A stretch of DNA of 64,000 nucleotides from Cytophagaceae bacterium (GCA_016722655.1 JADKIR010000004.1:868001-932000), one strand, 5' to 3'; positions 35,535 to 44,074 are shown, counted from the first letter of the stretch. Program-made: numbers and translations. Notes: generated by a model from the sequence alone, not told the origin.

Positions 35535-36435
35535 AGATCATGGTTGTTGATGAATTTCTGGAGCAAGGCAAACCCAAAAACATAGTATTAAAACATGTTG
35601 GACTGTCGAGAAGTAGCTATTATTACACTTCTACCGGCACAAAAGCCAGGAAAAAAGCATCTCGAGTTGTTTATGACATAGACGACAACCGACATGATTT
35701 AGACTATGTTTTACAAGAAGTTAAGACACTTTTAGAAGGTGAGTTTGTTGATTATGGCTATTATAAAACTTATCGCTATTTAAACCAGGAAAAGGGTTTA
35801 AAGATTGGTGCATATAGAACCTATAATCTTATGAAGGAGCATAATTTATTGAAGTTTCAACGTAATAAGACCAAAAGAACAAGCAGAAATTGGGTAAAAG
35901 AACTCGTGCCAAATGTACAAAGTGAATTTAGTTTCTTGGAATTTGATATTAAGTATGTTTATGTACAAGGAACTCATTCAAATGCACAAGTATTGACTAT
36001 TTTAGATGTTTATTCAAGGTGGCAACTGGCTCAATATATCGCAAATTCTATTAAATCCGAAGACGTAATAAATCTCTTTGAACAGGTTTTTCAGACCTAT
36101 CCTATGCCAAAACAATTCATCGTCAGAAATGATAATGGATCGCAATTTGAAGCAACAATCGTTCAGGAATATTTAAGAAAAAGGGTGTAAATCAGGAATT
36201 TACCAAGCCTGCTACCCCCGAGCAAAACGCACATATTGAGGCGTATCACTCTATAATGGAAAGTGCTGTATGTCAAAGACTTGAGTTTGAAAATTTAGAA
36301 GATTTCAAACAAATAATGACAAGGTGGAAGAAATTTTATAACTTCGAGAGAATTCATGGTGGATTAGGATACAAGTCACCTAAAAAATTCCTGGAATCAA
36401 TAGGTGTCAAAATTGACCCAAAATGGGTAATGTAA
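35531..36435 (+). pseudogene. IS3-family transposase OrfB, frameshifted
   Basis: The DDE integrase core is split. The first frame (35531-36190) holds the first Asp in FLEFDIKYVYVQGTH and the second in VRNDNGSQFEATIVQEYL, then stops. The next frame continues FKKKGVNQEFTKPATPEQNA with the catalytic Glu in HIEAYHSIMES, and ends at 36435 with the usual GYKSPKKFLES. A single T appears to be missing in the T-run at 36172-36174. Without recoding the transposase lacks its Glu. Confidence 0.88.
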
Positions 36436-36457
36436 ATTAATTATCGTGTCCAAGTAA

Positions 36458-36841
36458 TTGCGTTTAAGACAAGACTTTAAATTTGATTTGCATGCAAGCG
36501 GACTTTCAGCGATAAATAATAAAACTCAAATTGAATTTGAAGATGCCCAGAAAAAACTAAAAGTAATAGTATGTCCAATTCCAGCAGTTTGTGAGAATTC
36601 ATTCATTGGGGTTATATATATAATTGCTGAGAGATTTGTCGAAACTCCTAAAGATTTAGAAAATACTCTTTTTATTTTTGGGAGAATATTATCAAATTGG
36701 ATTTCAAAATATGAAAGTTGTGTTCATGATAGAAATCAGGCCCAACAAAACAACGAATTAATTTCTCATATAAATTGCCCTGATTGTAATGGAAATGCAC
36801 ATACTATGACTATTAATACTTTACCACCAATCAAACTTTAG
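36458..36841 (+). pseudogene. GAF-like gene, 3' part beyond the IS element
   Basis: 127 codons continuing the gene broken at 35184. The segment KLKVIVCPIPAVCENSFIGVIYIIAERFVETPKDLENTLFIFGRIL reads as the second half of a GAF-like domain: two strands, then the closing helix. It ends with a small Cys pair (NCPDCNGNAH). It has no start codon of its own in a sensible place. The TIR gene starts 19 bases after its stop, so the intact ancestor formed an operon with it. Confidence 0.7.
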
Positions 36842-36860
36842 AAAAATTTTATATATTAAA

Positions 36861-37772
36861 ATGACCGAAAAAATCATCCCTAGATTTGAAATTTTATTAA
36901 ATGATTTAAGAAATCACAAAATAGGTGATTTCTTAGTCTCAAGATTTTTTAAAATTGAGTTATCAAAACTTGACCTTTACCATCTATGGCAAATTTATTT
37001 TGATAATGCTAAAAAAAACAGAACTTATATTGCCCCAGGATTTAATCATGAAAAAGGTGACAATATTAATGCTTTAATAATCGTATTAAACTCCTTTGAC
37101 ACCAATAAAAACCTAGAACTTTTTATCATAATAATATTAAGATTATTCATTATTTATACAAAAACAAATACTGATTTTTCAGATGTTATTGAGGCTTTAA
37201 AAGTTGCTAAATTCTCAGAAGAATCACTGAATGAAATAGAAATAGAATTTGAAAAACACAAGAGCCGAAAACTTCCAAACTCCTCCGATTTAAAATCCGA
37301 TTCCTATAAACACAAAATTAATGAACTTTCAAAAACTGACATTTTTATTGTACATGGACATAACATAGAAATAAAAGAGAAAGTCGCAAGAACAATCGAA
37401 AAACTTAAATTAAATCCAATTATTCTACATGAAAAAAGTAATGACGGTTTAACAATTATTGAAAAGTTAGAAAAATATTCAAATGTTAATTTTGCGGTGG
37501 TGCTGTTAACATTTGACGATTTAGGAAACGAGAAAAATAAACCCTCGAAAAATAATAGAGCTAGACAAAATGTAATTCTTGAATTAGGTTACTTCATAGG
37601 AAAAATTGGAAGGAAAAATGTAATGCCACTTTATGAAATTGGTGTTGAACTCCCAAGCGACATTTCAGGAATACTATATACTCCATTAGATGATACTGAA
37701 AGTTGGAAAATTAAATTGTTAAAAGAATTGAAGTCAGCAGGTTTCAATGTAGATGCAAACGACATTTTATAG
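36861..37772 (+). CDS. TIR-like (CAP12/Pycsar-type) nucleotide-hydrolase effector candidate
   Basis: 303 residues. An all-helical N-terminal domain of about 150 residues is not recognised. The C-terminal domain (about 157-300) matches the TIR-like family found as effector in CBASS and Pycsar systems: DIFIVHGHN at 160-168, EKSNDGLTIIEKLEKY at 191-206, FAVVLLTFDD at 211-220 and RARQNVILELGYFIGK at 233-248. E241 is the likely catalytic Glu for NAD cleavage. It lies 19 bases behind the IS-broken two-TM/GAF-like gene. No cyclase gene is present. Defence function is an inference. Confidence 0.85.
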   Translation: MTEKIIPRFEILLNDLRNHKIGDFLVSRFFKIELSKLDLYHLWQIYFDNAKKNRTYIAPGFNHEKGDNINALIIVLNSFDTNKNLELFIIIILRLFIIYTKTNTDFSDVIEALKVAKFSEESLNEIEIEFEKHKSRKLPNSSDLKSDSYKHKINELSKTDIFIVHGHNIEIKEKVARTIEKLKLNPIILHEKSNDGLTIIEKLEKYSNVNFAVVLLTFDDLGNEKNKPSKNNRARQNVILELGYFIGKIGRKNVMPLYEIGVELPSDISGILYTPLDDTESWKIKLLKELKSAGFNVDANDIL

Positions 37773-37840
37773 AAATAGTATTTTTTATTTACAATATTTA
37801 TCAACTTTTTTTTAAATATTCTTAAGTTATTTCAAGTACT

Positions 37841-40234
37841 TTAATTACTCCCTTCCCCCAGCTCCTCCGAAGTCGCAGAAATCTCAAATTTACCAGACTC
37901 GGAATGGATGATGACCATTGCCTTGCCGTTAAAAAGTGGGATGCTTTCACTGCGAAATGACTGGAAATTCTGGGGATTCCCGTTGTCAATACCTGCAATG
38001 GTGGCGTCACCTTTCAGGCTGATTTTGATTACATTGGCAGCTGTCGGGCACTCCCGACCGGCCTGGTCGGTAACGCTTAACTCAAAGAAATAATAATCTG
38101 CTTTTTCTTTCAGGGTGTTGTCTTTCGTGATTTTCACTTTTACAGGTGCAGTGGTGGTGGCGATGGTTTTTTCGGCCACACGCACCCCATTTTTATAGGC
38201 TACCACTTTGAGTTCGCCCGGTTGGTAGGTCACATTTTCCCACATCAACCTAAACCGCTCCACGGAATTGTCGGACTTAGGATTCTTGCATTTTTTGCCT
38301 TGCGATACGCCATTGACAAACAACTCGGCACAGTCACCTGAAGTATATACAAATACCGGCACGTTTTGGCCCAGTCTCTCCGGCCAGTTCCAGTGTGGCA
38401 ACACATGCAGGGTGGTATCGGTGGTGTTCCAGTAGCTTTTGTATAGAAAATAGCGGTCTTTGGGCATGCCGCACAAGTCCACAATACCAAAATAGGAACT
38501 ACGAGAAGATGCAGTGACCGGCAGGCCATTTTCTTTGGTCCAGTCGTTGGTATAGGGCGTTGGCTCACCCAGATAATCGATGCCAGTCCACACAAACTCG
38601 CCGGCGATGTAGGGTTCGTCTTGCTGCCACATAAAATCGTCGTCAGAAATCTCAGCCCAATACGGGGCGTTGAAGTCATAAGAACTCATCTGCAAGGCAC
38701 TGGAAACCTGGGTTTTATCTTTTGGAAGCGGGAATTCATAATACCCTCTGCTGCTGATGGTTGAAGCCGACTCGCTTACTATTACGCTTTTGTTAGGTTC
38801 CATCTGCCGGGCAAGGCCATATCGCCTGCCGTAATTCCAGCTGTGAACGTCATAAAAGTCAAAATGACGTGTTTTGGTCGCAGGAAAAATATCGCAAGCC
38901 ATGGTGATGGGTCGGGTGGGATCGTATTTTTTAACGTAGTTTATCATCGTTTGCAACTTGTCAAAACCTCCGTTGAGGTTGAGTTGCTGATCGGCCATCT
39001 CATTACCCACGCTCCAGATAAACACCGAAGGGTGGTTGCGGTCGCGGCGAACAAAGTTGCCAATATTGCGTTTGGCGAAAGCATCAAAATCAGTGGTGTC
39101 GGTGATATCGGCCTTGGCGTCGTATTTGTCAAAAGCCTCATTGAAAACCAAAAAACCCATGCGGTCGCAAAGCTCCAACAGCTCAGGTGCGGGTACATTA
39201 TGGCTGGTACGAATGGCATTGCAACCCATGTTTTTCATAATCAAAAGCTGACGTTTGAAAACTTTTTCGTCAAAAGCCATACCCAATGGTCCCAGGTCGG
39301 CATGAAGGTTAACCCCTTTGAGCTGCACCCGCTGGTCGTTGAGAAACAGGCCGTTATCAGGCGTGATTCTGATATCTCTTATTCCGAAATCAGTCCGGGT
39401 TACATCTAAAAGTGTGTTGCCTTCGAAAATGGAAGTCTCAACTTCATACAATTCGGGGTGCTCCAGTGACCATCTTGCCGGATTGGGAAGGGTAAGTGTA
39501 TTTTCGGCATTTTTACTCTGACCTGCTTTTATTTCCATCTCAACCCAGAAATCGACCCCGGTAAATTTTCCGTCTTTGTAGATTTTTTGAATGACTTTCA
39601 ATTTTTTATCTGAAAGCGACTCGTTTTTTATGGCTGATCTTACCAATATATCGGCATAGTGCGGCTTCAGAATGGCGGTTTGGACCTGCGTACCCCAGAT
39701 ATTGGTATGTACAGGATTAAGGGCAATCAGAGTTACTTTGCGATAAATGCCCGCTCCCGGATACCATCGGCTGTCATGCTGGCGGGTATCGGCGTGTACT
39801 GACAGCAGATTTTCGCCTTTTTTCTTTAAAAATGAGGTAATATCTATATAAAATGAATTGTATCCATAGTCCCAACCCCCTGCTTTTTGTCCATTCACAA
39901 AAACCTGAGGCTGAGCCATAACGCCATCAAAAAGCAGGATGTATTTTTTCTCAGTTTCGGATGCGGGCACGTTAAATTTCAGTCTGTACCAACCCTCTCC
40001 TTTCCAGGGAAGTTTTCCCGTGTTTCCATCACCGTCTGGGATAAACGGCCCAGCGATAGCCCAGTCGTGCGGCACGGTAACTGAAGCCCATTTGGAATCG
40101 TCGAGTTTTTCGGTTTGAGCATTGACAACGGCTCCTTTTTGGAATTTCCAACCATTTTTTAGAATAGTAAGGGTGCGTTCCTGAGCTGAAACCAATCCAG
40201 AGAACAGTAGAATGATGGCGAGTGTTTTTTTCAT
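37841..40234 (-). CDS. Secreted GH2 beta-galactosidase-type hydrolase
   Basis: 797 residues from the ATG at 40234, start of a signal peptide (MKKTLAIILLFSGLVSAQ). Domain order is the GH2 pattern: sugar-binding domain (about 22-180; VPHDWAIAGPF, GWYRLKF, WYPGAGIYR), immunoglobulin-like domain, and a TIM barrel from about 295. The acid/base Glu is at 412 in SVGNEMAD and the nucleophile Glu at 488 in SESASTIS. PYIAGEFVWTGIDYLGEP follows, and then C-terminal Ig-like domains. Beta-galactosidase activity is the likeliest, not proven. Confidence 0.93.
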   Translation of the reverse strand: MKKTLAIILLFSGLVSAQERTLTILKNGWKFQKGAVVNAQTEKLDDSKWASVTVPHDWAIAGPFIPDGDGNTGKLPWKGEGWYRLKFNVPASETEKKYILLFDGVMAQPQVFVNGQKAGGWDYGYNSFYIDITSFLKKKGENLLSVHADTRQHDSRWYPGAGIYRKVTLIALNPVHTNIWGTQVQTAILKPHYADILVRSAIKNESLSDKKLKVIQKIYKDGKFTGVDFWVEMEIKAGQSKNAENTLTLPNPARWSLEHPELYEVETSIFEGNTLLDVTRTDFGIRDIRITPDNGLFLNDQRVQLKGVNLHADLGPLGMAFDEKVFKRQLLIMKNMGCNAIRTSHNVPAPELLELCDRMGFLVFNEAFDKYDAKADITDTTDFDAFAKRNIGNFVRRDRNHPSVFIWSVGNEMADQQLNLNGGFDKLQTMINYVKKYDPTRPITMACDIFPATKTRHFDFYDVHSWNYGRRYGLARQMEPNKSVIVSESASTISSRGYYEFPLPKDKTQVSSALQMSSYDFNAPYWAEISDDDFMWQQDEPYIAGEFVWTGIDYLGEPTPYTNDWTKENGLPVTASSRSSYFGIVDLCGMPKDRYFLYKSYWNTTDTTLHVLPHWNWPERLGQNVPVFVYTSGDCAELFVNGVSQGKKCKNPKSDNSVERFRLMWENVTYQPGELKVVAYKNGVRVAEKTIATTTAPVKVKITKDNTLKEKADYYFFELSVTDQAGRECPTAANVIKISLKGDATIAGIDNGNPQNFQSFRSESIPLFNGKAMVIIHSESGKFEISATSEELGEGSN

Positions 40235-40249
40235 GATATCGTTTGACCT

Positions 40250-40280
40250 CACCCCCGACCCCTCTCCAGAGGAGAGGGGA
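40250..40280. repeat. C-rich palindromic repeat unit
   Basis: CACCCCCGA followed by the perfect hairpin CCCCTCTCC-AGA-GGAGAGGGG (40259-40279). It sits 15 bases upstream of the GH2 start codon. Its very high GC content contrasts with the AT-rich spacer around it and resembles REP-type intergenic units. Confidence 0.6.
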
Positions 40281-40400
40281 GTTTGGATTGGGGATTTTAT
40301 TTATGGCAAAATTATATATTCACTTTTTCAAAAAAAATGAGATTGGGTGGGTTTTGGTGTGAGATTTTTTGGGGGTGGAAAATTGTAAAATATAAGAAGT

Positions 40401-40434
40401 GGAATATTTTCTTTTAAATGTTGGAATATTTTCC
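40401..40434 (+). promoter_or_regulatory. Tandem operator candidate of the RES-Xre system
   Basis: Two copies of GGAATATTTTCY (40401-40412 and 40423-40434) lie exactly 22 bases apart, two helical turns. Each is an inverted repeat GGAA-N4-TTCC (perfect in the second copy). A -7-like TATTTTTA follows at once. They are well placed for autorepression by the Xre-type antitoxin encoded at 40463. Confidence 0.65.
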
Positions 40435-40462
40435 TATTTTTACGTGATTAATATTTCAGACT

Positions 40463-40903
40463 ATGACACTTTCGATGTTAGATAAACGACAAAACGATAT
40501 TATTGGGAAGATTCCTGCTATACATGATTCAACCAAATTTTTTCTTTTTGTAGCAAATAGTTCTCAAGATTCAGATTATGTAAGTATTCTAAATAAGTTA
40601 TTTACTTTAAATGATAACCTTTTGGCTGATTGGCTAAATATATCCTCAAGAACATTTAGAAATTACCGCAAAAATCCTGAGCTCTCCCTTAAAGAAAACA
40701 CAAAAGAGCATATTTTGGTATTGCTATCCCTTTATAAGCACGGTATTGAGACTTTCGGAAATAAAGACGATTTTGAGAAATGGCTTTCTTTACCCAATAT
40801 ATTGCTCGACAGCAAACCACCTGTAAGTTTTTTGGATACTATCATGGGAATCAAATTCATAGATAACCGCCTCACAGCCATCGAATATGGGGAAAATGCA
40901 TAA
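40463..40903 (+). CDS. Xre/MbcA/ParS-type (DUF2384) antitoxin
   Basis: 146 residues. An Xre-like helix-turn-helix is at about 45-75 (NDNLLADWLNISSRTFRNYRKN). The toxin-binding DUF2384 domain covers the C-terminal half (EHILVLLSLYKHGIETFGNKDDFEKWLSLPNILLDSKPPVSFLDTIMGIKFIDNRL). The last part is the canonical 'W...P...G..P...L.T..G' pattern. It neutralises the RES toxin encoded two bases downstream and probably binds the tandem operator upstream. Confidence 0.92.
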   Translation: MTLSMLDKRQNDIIGKIPAIHDSTKFFLFVANSSQDSDYVSILNKLFTLNDNLLADWLNISSRTFRNYRKNPELSLKENTKEHILVLLSLYKHGIETFGNKDDFEKWLSLPNILLDSKPPVSFLDTIMGIKFIDNRLTAIEYGENA

Positions 40904-40905
40904 TT

Positions 40906-41361
40906 ATGATTGTTTTTAATATCAGAAAAGCAAAATTTGCAAGGGAGTTAAGTGCATCAGGGATAGAAAACCGATGGAATAAAGAAGATGAATTTGTAAT
41001 ATATACTGGAAGTTCTGTTTCACTTGCGACTCTGGAAATGGTGGCACACCGCAGTGCGATAAACACGCATAGTGACTATAAATTGCTCAATATCAAACTT
41101 GAAATAGATGAAAAGTTTGATGTTACTAAAGTCAATCCCGAAGATTTGCACAAAAACTGGAGATCGATAAATGCATATCCCTTACTACAAGAAATAGGCT
41201 CAGAATGGTACCGAAGTAAAAAAAGCCTTATTCTAAAAGTCCCTTCAGCACTAGTGCCTAGGGAGTATAATTTCCTGATTAATACCCACCACCCGGATTT
41301 CGAAAAGAAAGTGACCCTCCTGCAGTCCGAAGATTTTGAATGGGATGGGAGATTGCTTTGA
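40906..41361 (+). CDS. RES-domain toxin
   Basis: 151 residues of the RES family, named after conserved Arg, Glu and Ser. Visible features are an early Arg (IRKAKFARELSASGIENRW), IYTGSSVSLATLEMVAHRS with the conserved Glu and the second Arg, and late KVPSALVPREYNFLINTHHPDF. RES toxins degrade NAD+ and halt growth. It forms a bicistron with the preceding antitoxin, a two-base gap apart. Confidence 0.93.
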   Translation: MIVFNIRKAKFARELSASGIENRWNKEDEFVIYTGSSVSLATLEMVAHRSAINTHSDYKLLNIKLEIDEKFDVTKVNPEDLHKNWRSINAYPLLQEIGSEWYRSKKSLILKVPSALVPREYNFLINTHHPDFEKKVTLLQSEDFEWDGRLL

Positions 41362-41373
41362 CACAAGAATTTC

Positions 41374-41461
41374 GCAGCAGTGATTGAGCTATTGTTGGAG
41401 CTCCTTTTTTTTGAAGCGATAGCTTAAAAAAAGAGCGACTAGCGAAAGCACGCCCGGCTGC
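41374..41461 (+). repeat. Interspersed hairpin repeat, copy 2
   Basis: Begins GCAGCAGTGATTGAGC and ends GCCCGGCTGCC, matching both ends of the copy at 23907-23988. The central hairpin is different: a T-rich arm CTTTTTTTTGAAGC and an A-rich arm GCTTAAAAAAAG around GATA, followed by the shared AGCGA. It lies just after the RES toxin gene. Confidence 0.75.
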
Positions 41462-41507
41462 CAAAAAAAATTAAGCCAAACTACTAATGATTAGCATTTG
41501 GCTTAAT
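41462..41507 (-). terminator. Terminator of the DPP IV gene
   Basis: An 11-bp perfect stem ATTAAGCCAAA (41470-41480)/TTTGGCTTAAT (41497-41507) with an inner CTAAT/ATTAG helix. On the minus strand it is followed by a run of eight Ts. Confidence 0.8.
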
Positions 41508-41527
41508 ATTACCATAATTTTTAATTC

Positions 41528-43702
41528 TCACCTCCCCCCCGGCGGGCAATGTTCTTTCAGATATTTTGTGAAAAGCGTATTGAGATGCCTGCGGGTGCCT
41601 TCGCCTTCAAAAATTCCGTGGCTACGGTTAGGATAAGGCATAAACTGAAACTGCTTGTTGTATTTAATCAACTCATTGACAAGCATTTCGGCGTTCTGGT
41701 AGTGTACATTGTCGTCACCGGTACCATGGATATACAGCAGGTTACCTTCAAGATTTTTGGCGTGAGTCACTGGTGAGCCTTCCACAAATCCGGTCAGGTC
41801 GCCGGGAGGCACTCCCATGTAGCGTTCCTGATAGATATTGTCATAGGTCAGCTGGTTGCCCACTGCTGCTACCGCTATGCCTGTTTGATAAACTTTGGGA
41901 TATTTAAAAAGCAGATTGAGTGTAGAGCTACCTCCACCGCTCCAGCCATGTACAGCTATGCGTTCCTGATCGATGAAAGGGTATTTGGCAAACAAAGCCT
42001 GAGCCCCTTCCGCCTGATCTTTGATATTGACGATTCCGATATTGCGATAGATGGCTTTCCGCCATGCGGCTCCTTTAGGTGCTGGTGAGCCACGGCCATC
42101 AATAGAGACATAGATATAACCATCTTCTGCCATATTGCCCATATAGAGGCTATTTTTCCCTGCTGACCAATTGTCTTTCGAGGTCATAGCTGCAGGCTCA
42201 CCATAAACCATAAATACGGTGGCGTATTTTTTATTAGGATCAAAGTTTTTGGGCAATGCCATCCAGCCTTCCATCGGGATACCGCTGACTGTTACCACTT
42301 CCACCATTTTTACATTCGAAGCTGCTTTTTTAGCAGGGTCAATTTTGGTATCCACCCCTTTTGAAGGGTCGAGAGGCTTATGGTCAGGCAAGGTAATCCA
42401 CTCGGTACTGTTTGGTGTATAATAATTGCTGAACCGATGCTGGGCATATTTGAAATTGTCGGAAAGTGTATAGCTATGTGATCCCTCCTGATTCATTGGC
42501 GATATTCTCACGGCTTCTCCGGGGGTTTTTACCGATATTTTATAAAGATAAAGCTGGCGGCTATCTGAGGGCGAAGCTGTATAGTAAAGCAAATCGGCCT
42601 CCTGGTCATATCCTAGGGGGTCAACCACGTCATAGTTTCCTTTGGTCACCAAAGTCTCGTTTTTACCATCTTTTGAGATTTTGTATACATGATTCCAGCC
42701 GTCTTTTTCGGTTACCCACAAAAACTCATTGCCACCTTTAATCCATTCCCAGCCGGCAGGCTGATCTTCATGCCAGGTGATGCGTACATCGACCCATGCA
42801 TTGGGGTCTGATTCTTCATATATTTTAGTCGCTGATCCGGTTTTACTGTCAGCATAAAATAATTTTGAAACCTGCTGTTTGCGGTCAAGTTGTTGCACCA
42901 TGATTTTACCCGCTTCTACCCATTCCATACGAGGAATGTAATGTTGCTTGCTATCTCCCGGCACATCCATCCACTTGGTTTTGGCGGTTTTTACATCCAC
43001 CACTCCAATTCTGCAAGATGAAGGATCCTGACCTACTTTAGGATATTCCAAAGGAATCACTTTAGCATAAATGTCGTCAGTATTGTTGATCATATTGAAA
43101 TACTTGATTCCCGAAGCGTCCAATTGCCAATAAGCTATCTGTTTGCTGTCCGGCGACCAACGGAAACCATCGTAAATGCCAAATTCCTCTTCATAAGCCC
43201 AGTCAAAGGTGCCGTTAATGAGTTTTGGGTTGCCGTCGGTCTTGGTCAAAGCTTTTATTGTACCCGTTTTCAGATCCTCCACATAGATATTACGGTTGCT
43301 CACATAGGCTGCTTTGCTGCCATCGGGTGATATTTTGGCAAACATCGTGGTTGATGCCGGCATTGTTGCTCCGATTCTTTGAAGTTTTTGTGCCGGAAGG
43401 TCATACACATAGTAGTCGCCTTTGGTATTGTATCGCCAAACTCTGCTGGTATTGGCAAAAATCACAAGTTTCTTTTCGTCGGGAGTAAATTTAAAATTAT
43501 CAATATCCAAAGGTTGGCCATTGAATGCGAGTTTATTGGCATCAATAATTGTTTCTGAAGCTTTGGTTTCAAGATTCGTTTTTACCAACGCCCCACTTTT
43601 TAGTTCAAAATAACTTTTGCCGTCATTGGCCCAGTGTGTAGGTTGTGCAAAAGAAATTTCACAAACAAAATACAGGATAAGAATGATGAGAAGTTTTTTC
43701 AT
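41528..43702 (-). CDS. Dipeptidyl peptidase IV-type S9 peptidase
   Basis: 724 residues with a signal peptide (about 1-19). An N-terminal beta-propeller (about 25-450) contains WAYEEEFGIYDGFRWSPDS, whose paired Glu residues bind the free amino terminus of substrates as in DPP IV. The alpha/beta-hydrolase domain has the nucleophile in GWSGGGS near residue 590, the Asp in GTGDDNVHY and the His in NRSHGI. It should release dipeptides with Pro or Ala in second position from extracellular peptides. The window also encodes M28 and oligopeptidase B enzymes. Confidence 0.95.
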   Translation of the reverse strand: MKKLLIILILYFVCEISFAQPTHWANDGKSYFELKSGALVKTNLETKASETIIDANKLAFNGQPLDIDNFKFTPDEKKLVIFANTSRVWRYNTKGDYYVYDLPAQKLQRIGATMPASTTMFAKISPDGSKAAYVSNRNIYVEDLKTGTIKALTKTDGNPKLINGTFDWAYEEEFGIYDGFRWSPDSKQIAYWQLDASGIKYFNMINNTDDIYAKVIPLEYPKVGQDPSSCRIGVVDVKTAKTKWMDVPGDSKQHYIPRMEWVEAGKIMVQQLDRKQQVSKLFYADSKTGSATKIYEESDPNAWVDVRITWHEDQPAGWEWIKGGNEFLWVTEKDGWNHVYKISKDGKNETLVTKGNYDVVDPLGYDQEADLLYYTASPSDSRQLYLYKISVKTPGEAVRISPMNQEGSHSYTLSDNFKYAQHRFSNYYTPNSTEWITLPDHKPLDPSKGVDTKIDPAKKAASNVKMVEVVTVSGIPMEGWMALPKNFDPNKKYATVFMVYGEPAAMTSKDNWSAGKNSLYMGNMAEDGYIYVSIDGRGSPAPKGAAWRKAIYRNIGIVNIKDQAEGAQALFAKYPFIDQERIAVHGWSGGGSSTLNLLFKYPKVYQTGIAVAAVGNQLTYDNIYQERYMGVPPGDLTGFVEGSPVTHAKNLEGNLLYIHGTGDDNVHYQNAEMLVNELIKYNKQFQFMPYPNRSHGIFEGEGTRRHLNTLFTKYLKEHCPPGGR

Positions 43703-43734
43703 ATTTAGAAAATTACGGTTTAGGCAAAAATAAT

Positions 43735-44067
43735 CTATTTTTTTTCAACAAAATTAATCAAAGTGCCTTTATTGCTCTCAAAAGTAAAATCTTGCAGACT
43801 TTTACTTTCATATTTTTGCCAATCACCCACTATAACGAGTTTCATTTTGAAATTGCTGAATTTCTGTAAAATTTCACCGGCCAATTTTGTTTTCAAATCA
43901 AAAAAATCGTGGCATATATTCTGTTCCTCCAAAATGATTTTGTCAAAACCCTGGTAATAAAAGTCCCCTAATAACTGCGTGGCATCGTCGAGATTATTAA
44001 TCAAAATAGCTTCAGATTTTATTTTTGCCACTCTTATTTCGCCCTCTATTTGTTCGATTATTTCCAT
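43735..44067 (-). CDS. DUF4180 protein
   Basis: 110 residues. The pattern FFDLKTKLAGEILQKFSNFKMKLVIVGDWQKYESKSLQDFTFESNKGT is characteristic of DUF4180, a small cytosolic family of unknown function. Alternating strands and helices suggest a STAS-like alpha/beta fold. It is seven bases behind a 65-residue orphan gene and near the end of the GNAT-nitrilase operon. Confidence 0.85.
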   Translation of the reverse strand: MEIIEQIEGEIRVAKIKSEAILINNLDDATQLLGDFYYQGFDKIILEEQNICHDFFDLKTKLAGEILQKFSNFKMKLVIVGDWQKYESKSLQDFTFESNKGTLINFVEKK

Positions 44068-44074
44068 TTAAAAA

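Larger units (their letters stand above)
35184..36455 (+). mobile_element. IS3-family insertion sequence
   Basis: Terminal inverted repeats ACTTGGACAC (35184-35193) and GTGTCCAAGT (36446-36455) enclose about 1.27 kb with orfA and orfB in the order of IS3 elements. An A8 run at 35507-35514 gives a slippery A-AAA-AAA site for a -1 shift between orfA and orfB. No 3-5 base target duplication is obvious; at most AA flanks both sides. It has inserted into a two-TM/GAF-like gene. orfB carries a frameshift, so the copy is probably inactive. Confidence 0.9.

Noticed and set aside
35179..36460. Target-site duplication of the IS element
   Set aside because: No matching 3-5 base direct repeat flanks the inverted repeats; only AA on both sides, which is not informative in AT-rich DNA.
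36458..36841. Independent gene after the IS element
   Set aside because: Begins with TTG at the IS junction, and its content continues the GAF-like domain of the gene before the IS.
38843..39409. 188-codon open frame on the plus strand
   Set aside because: Antisense to the GH2 barrel, whose motifs are intact on the other strand.
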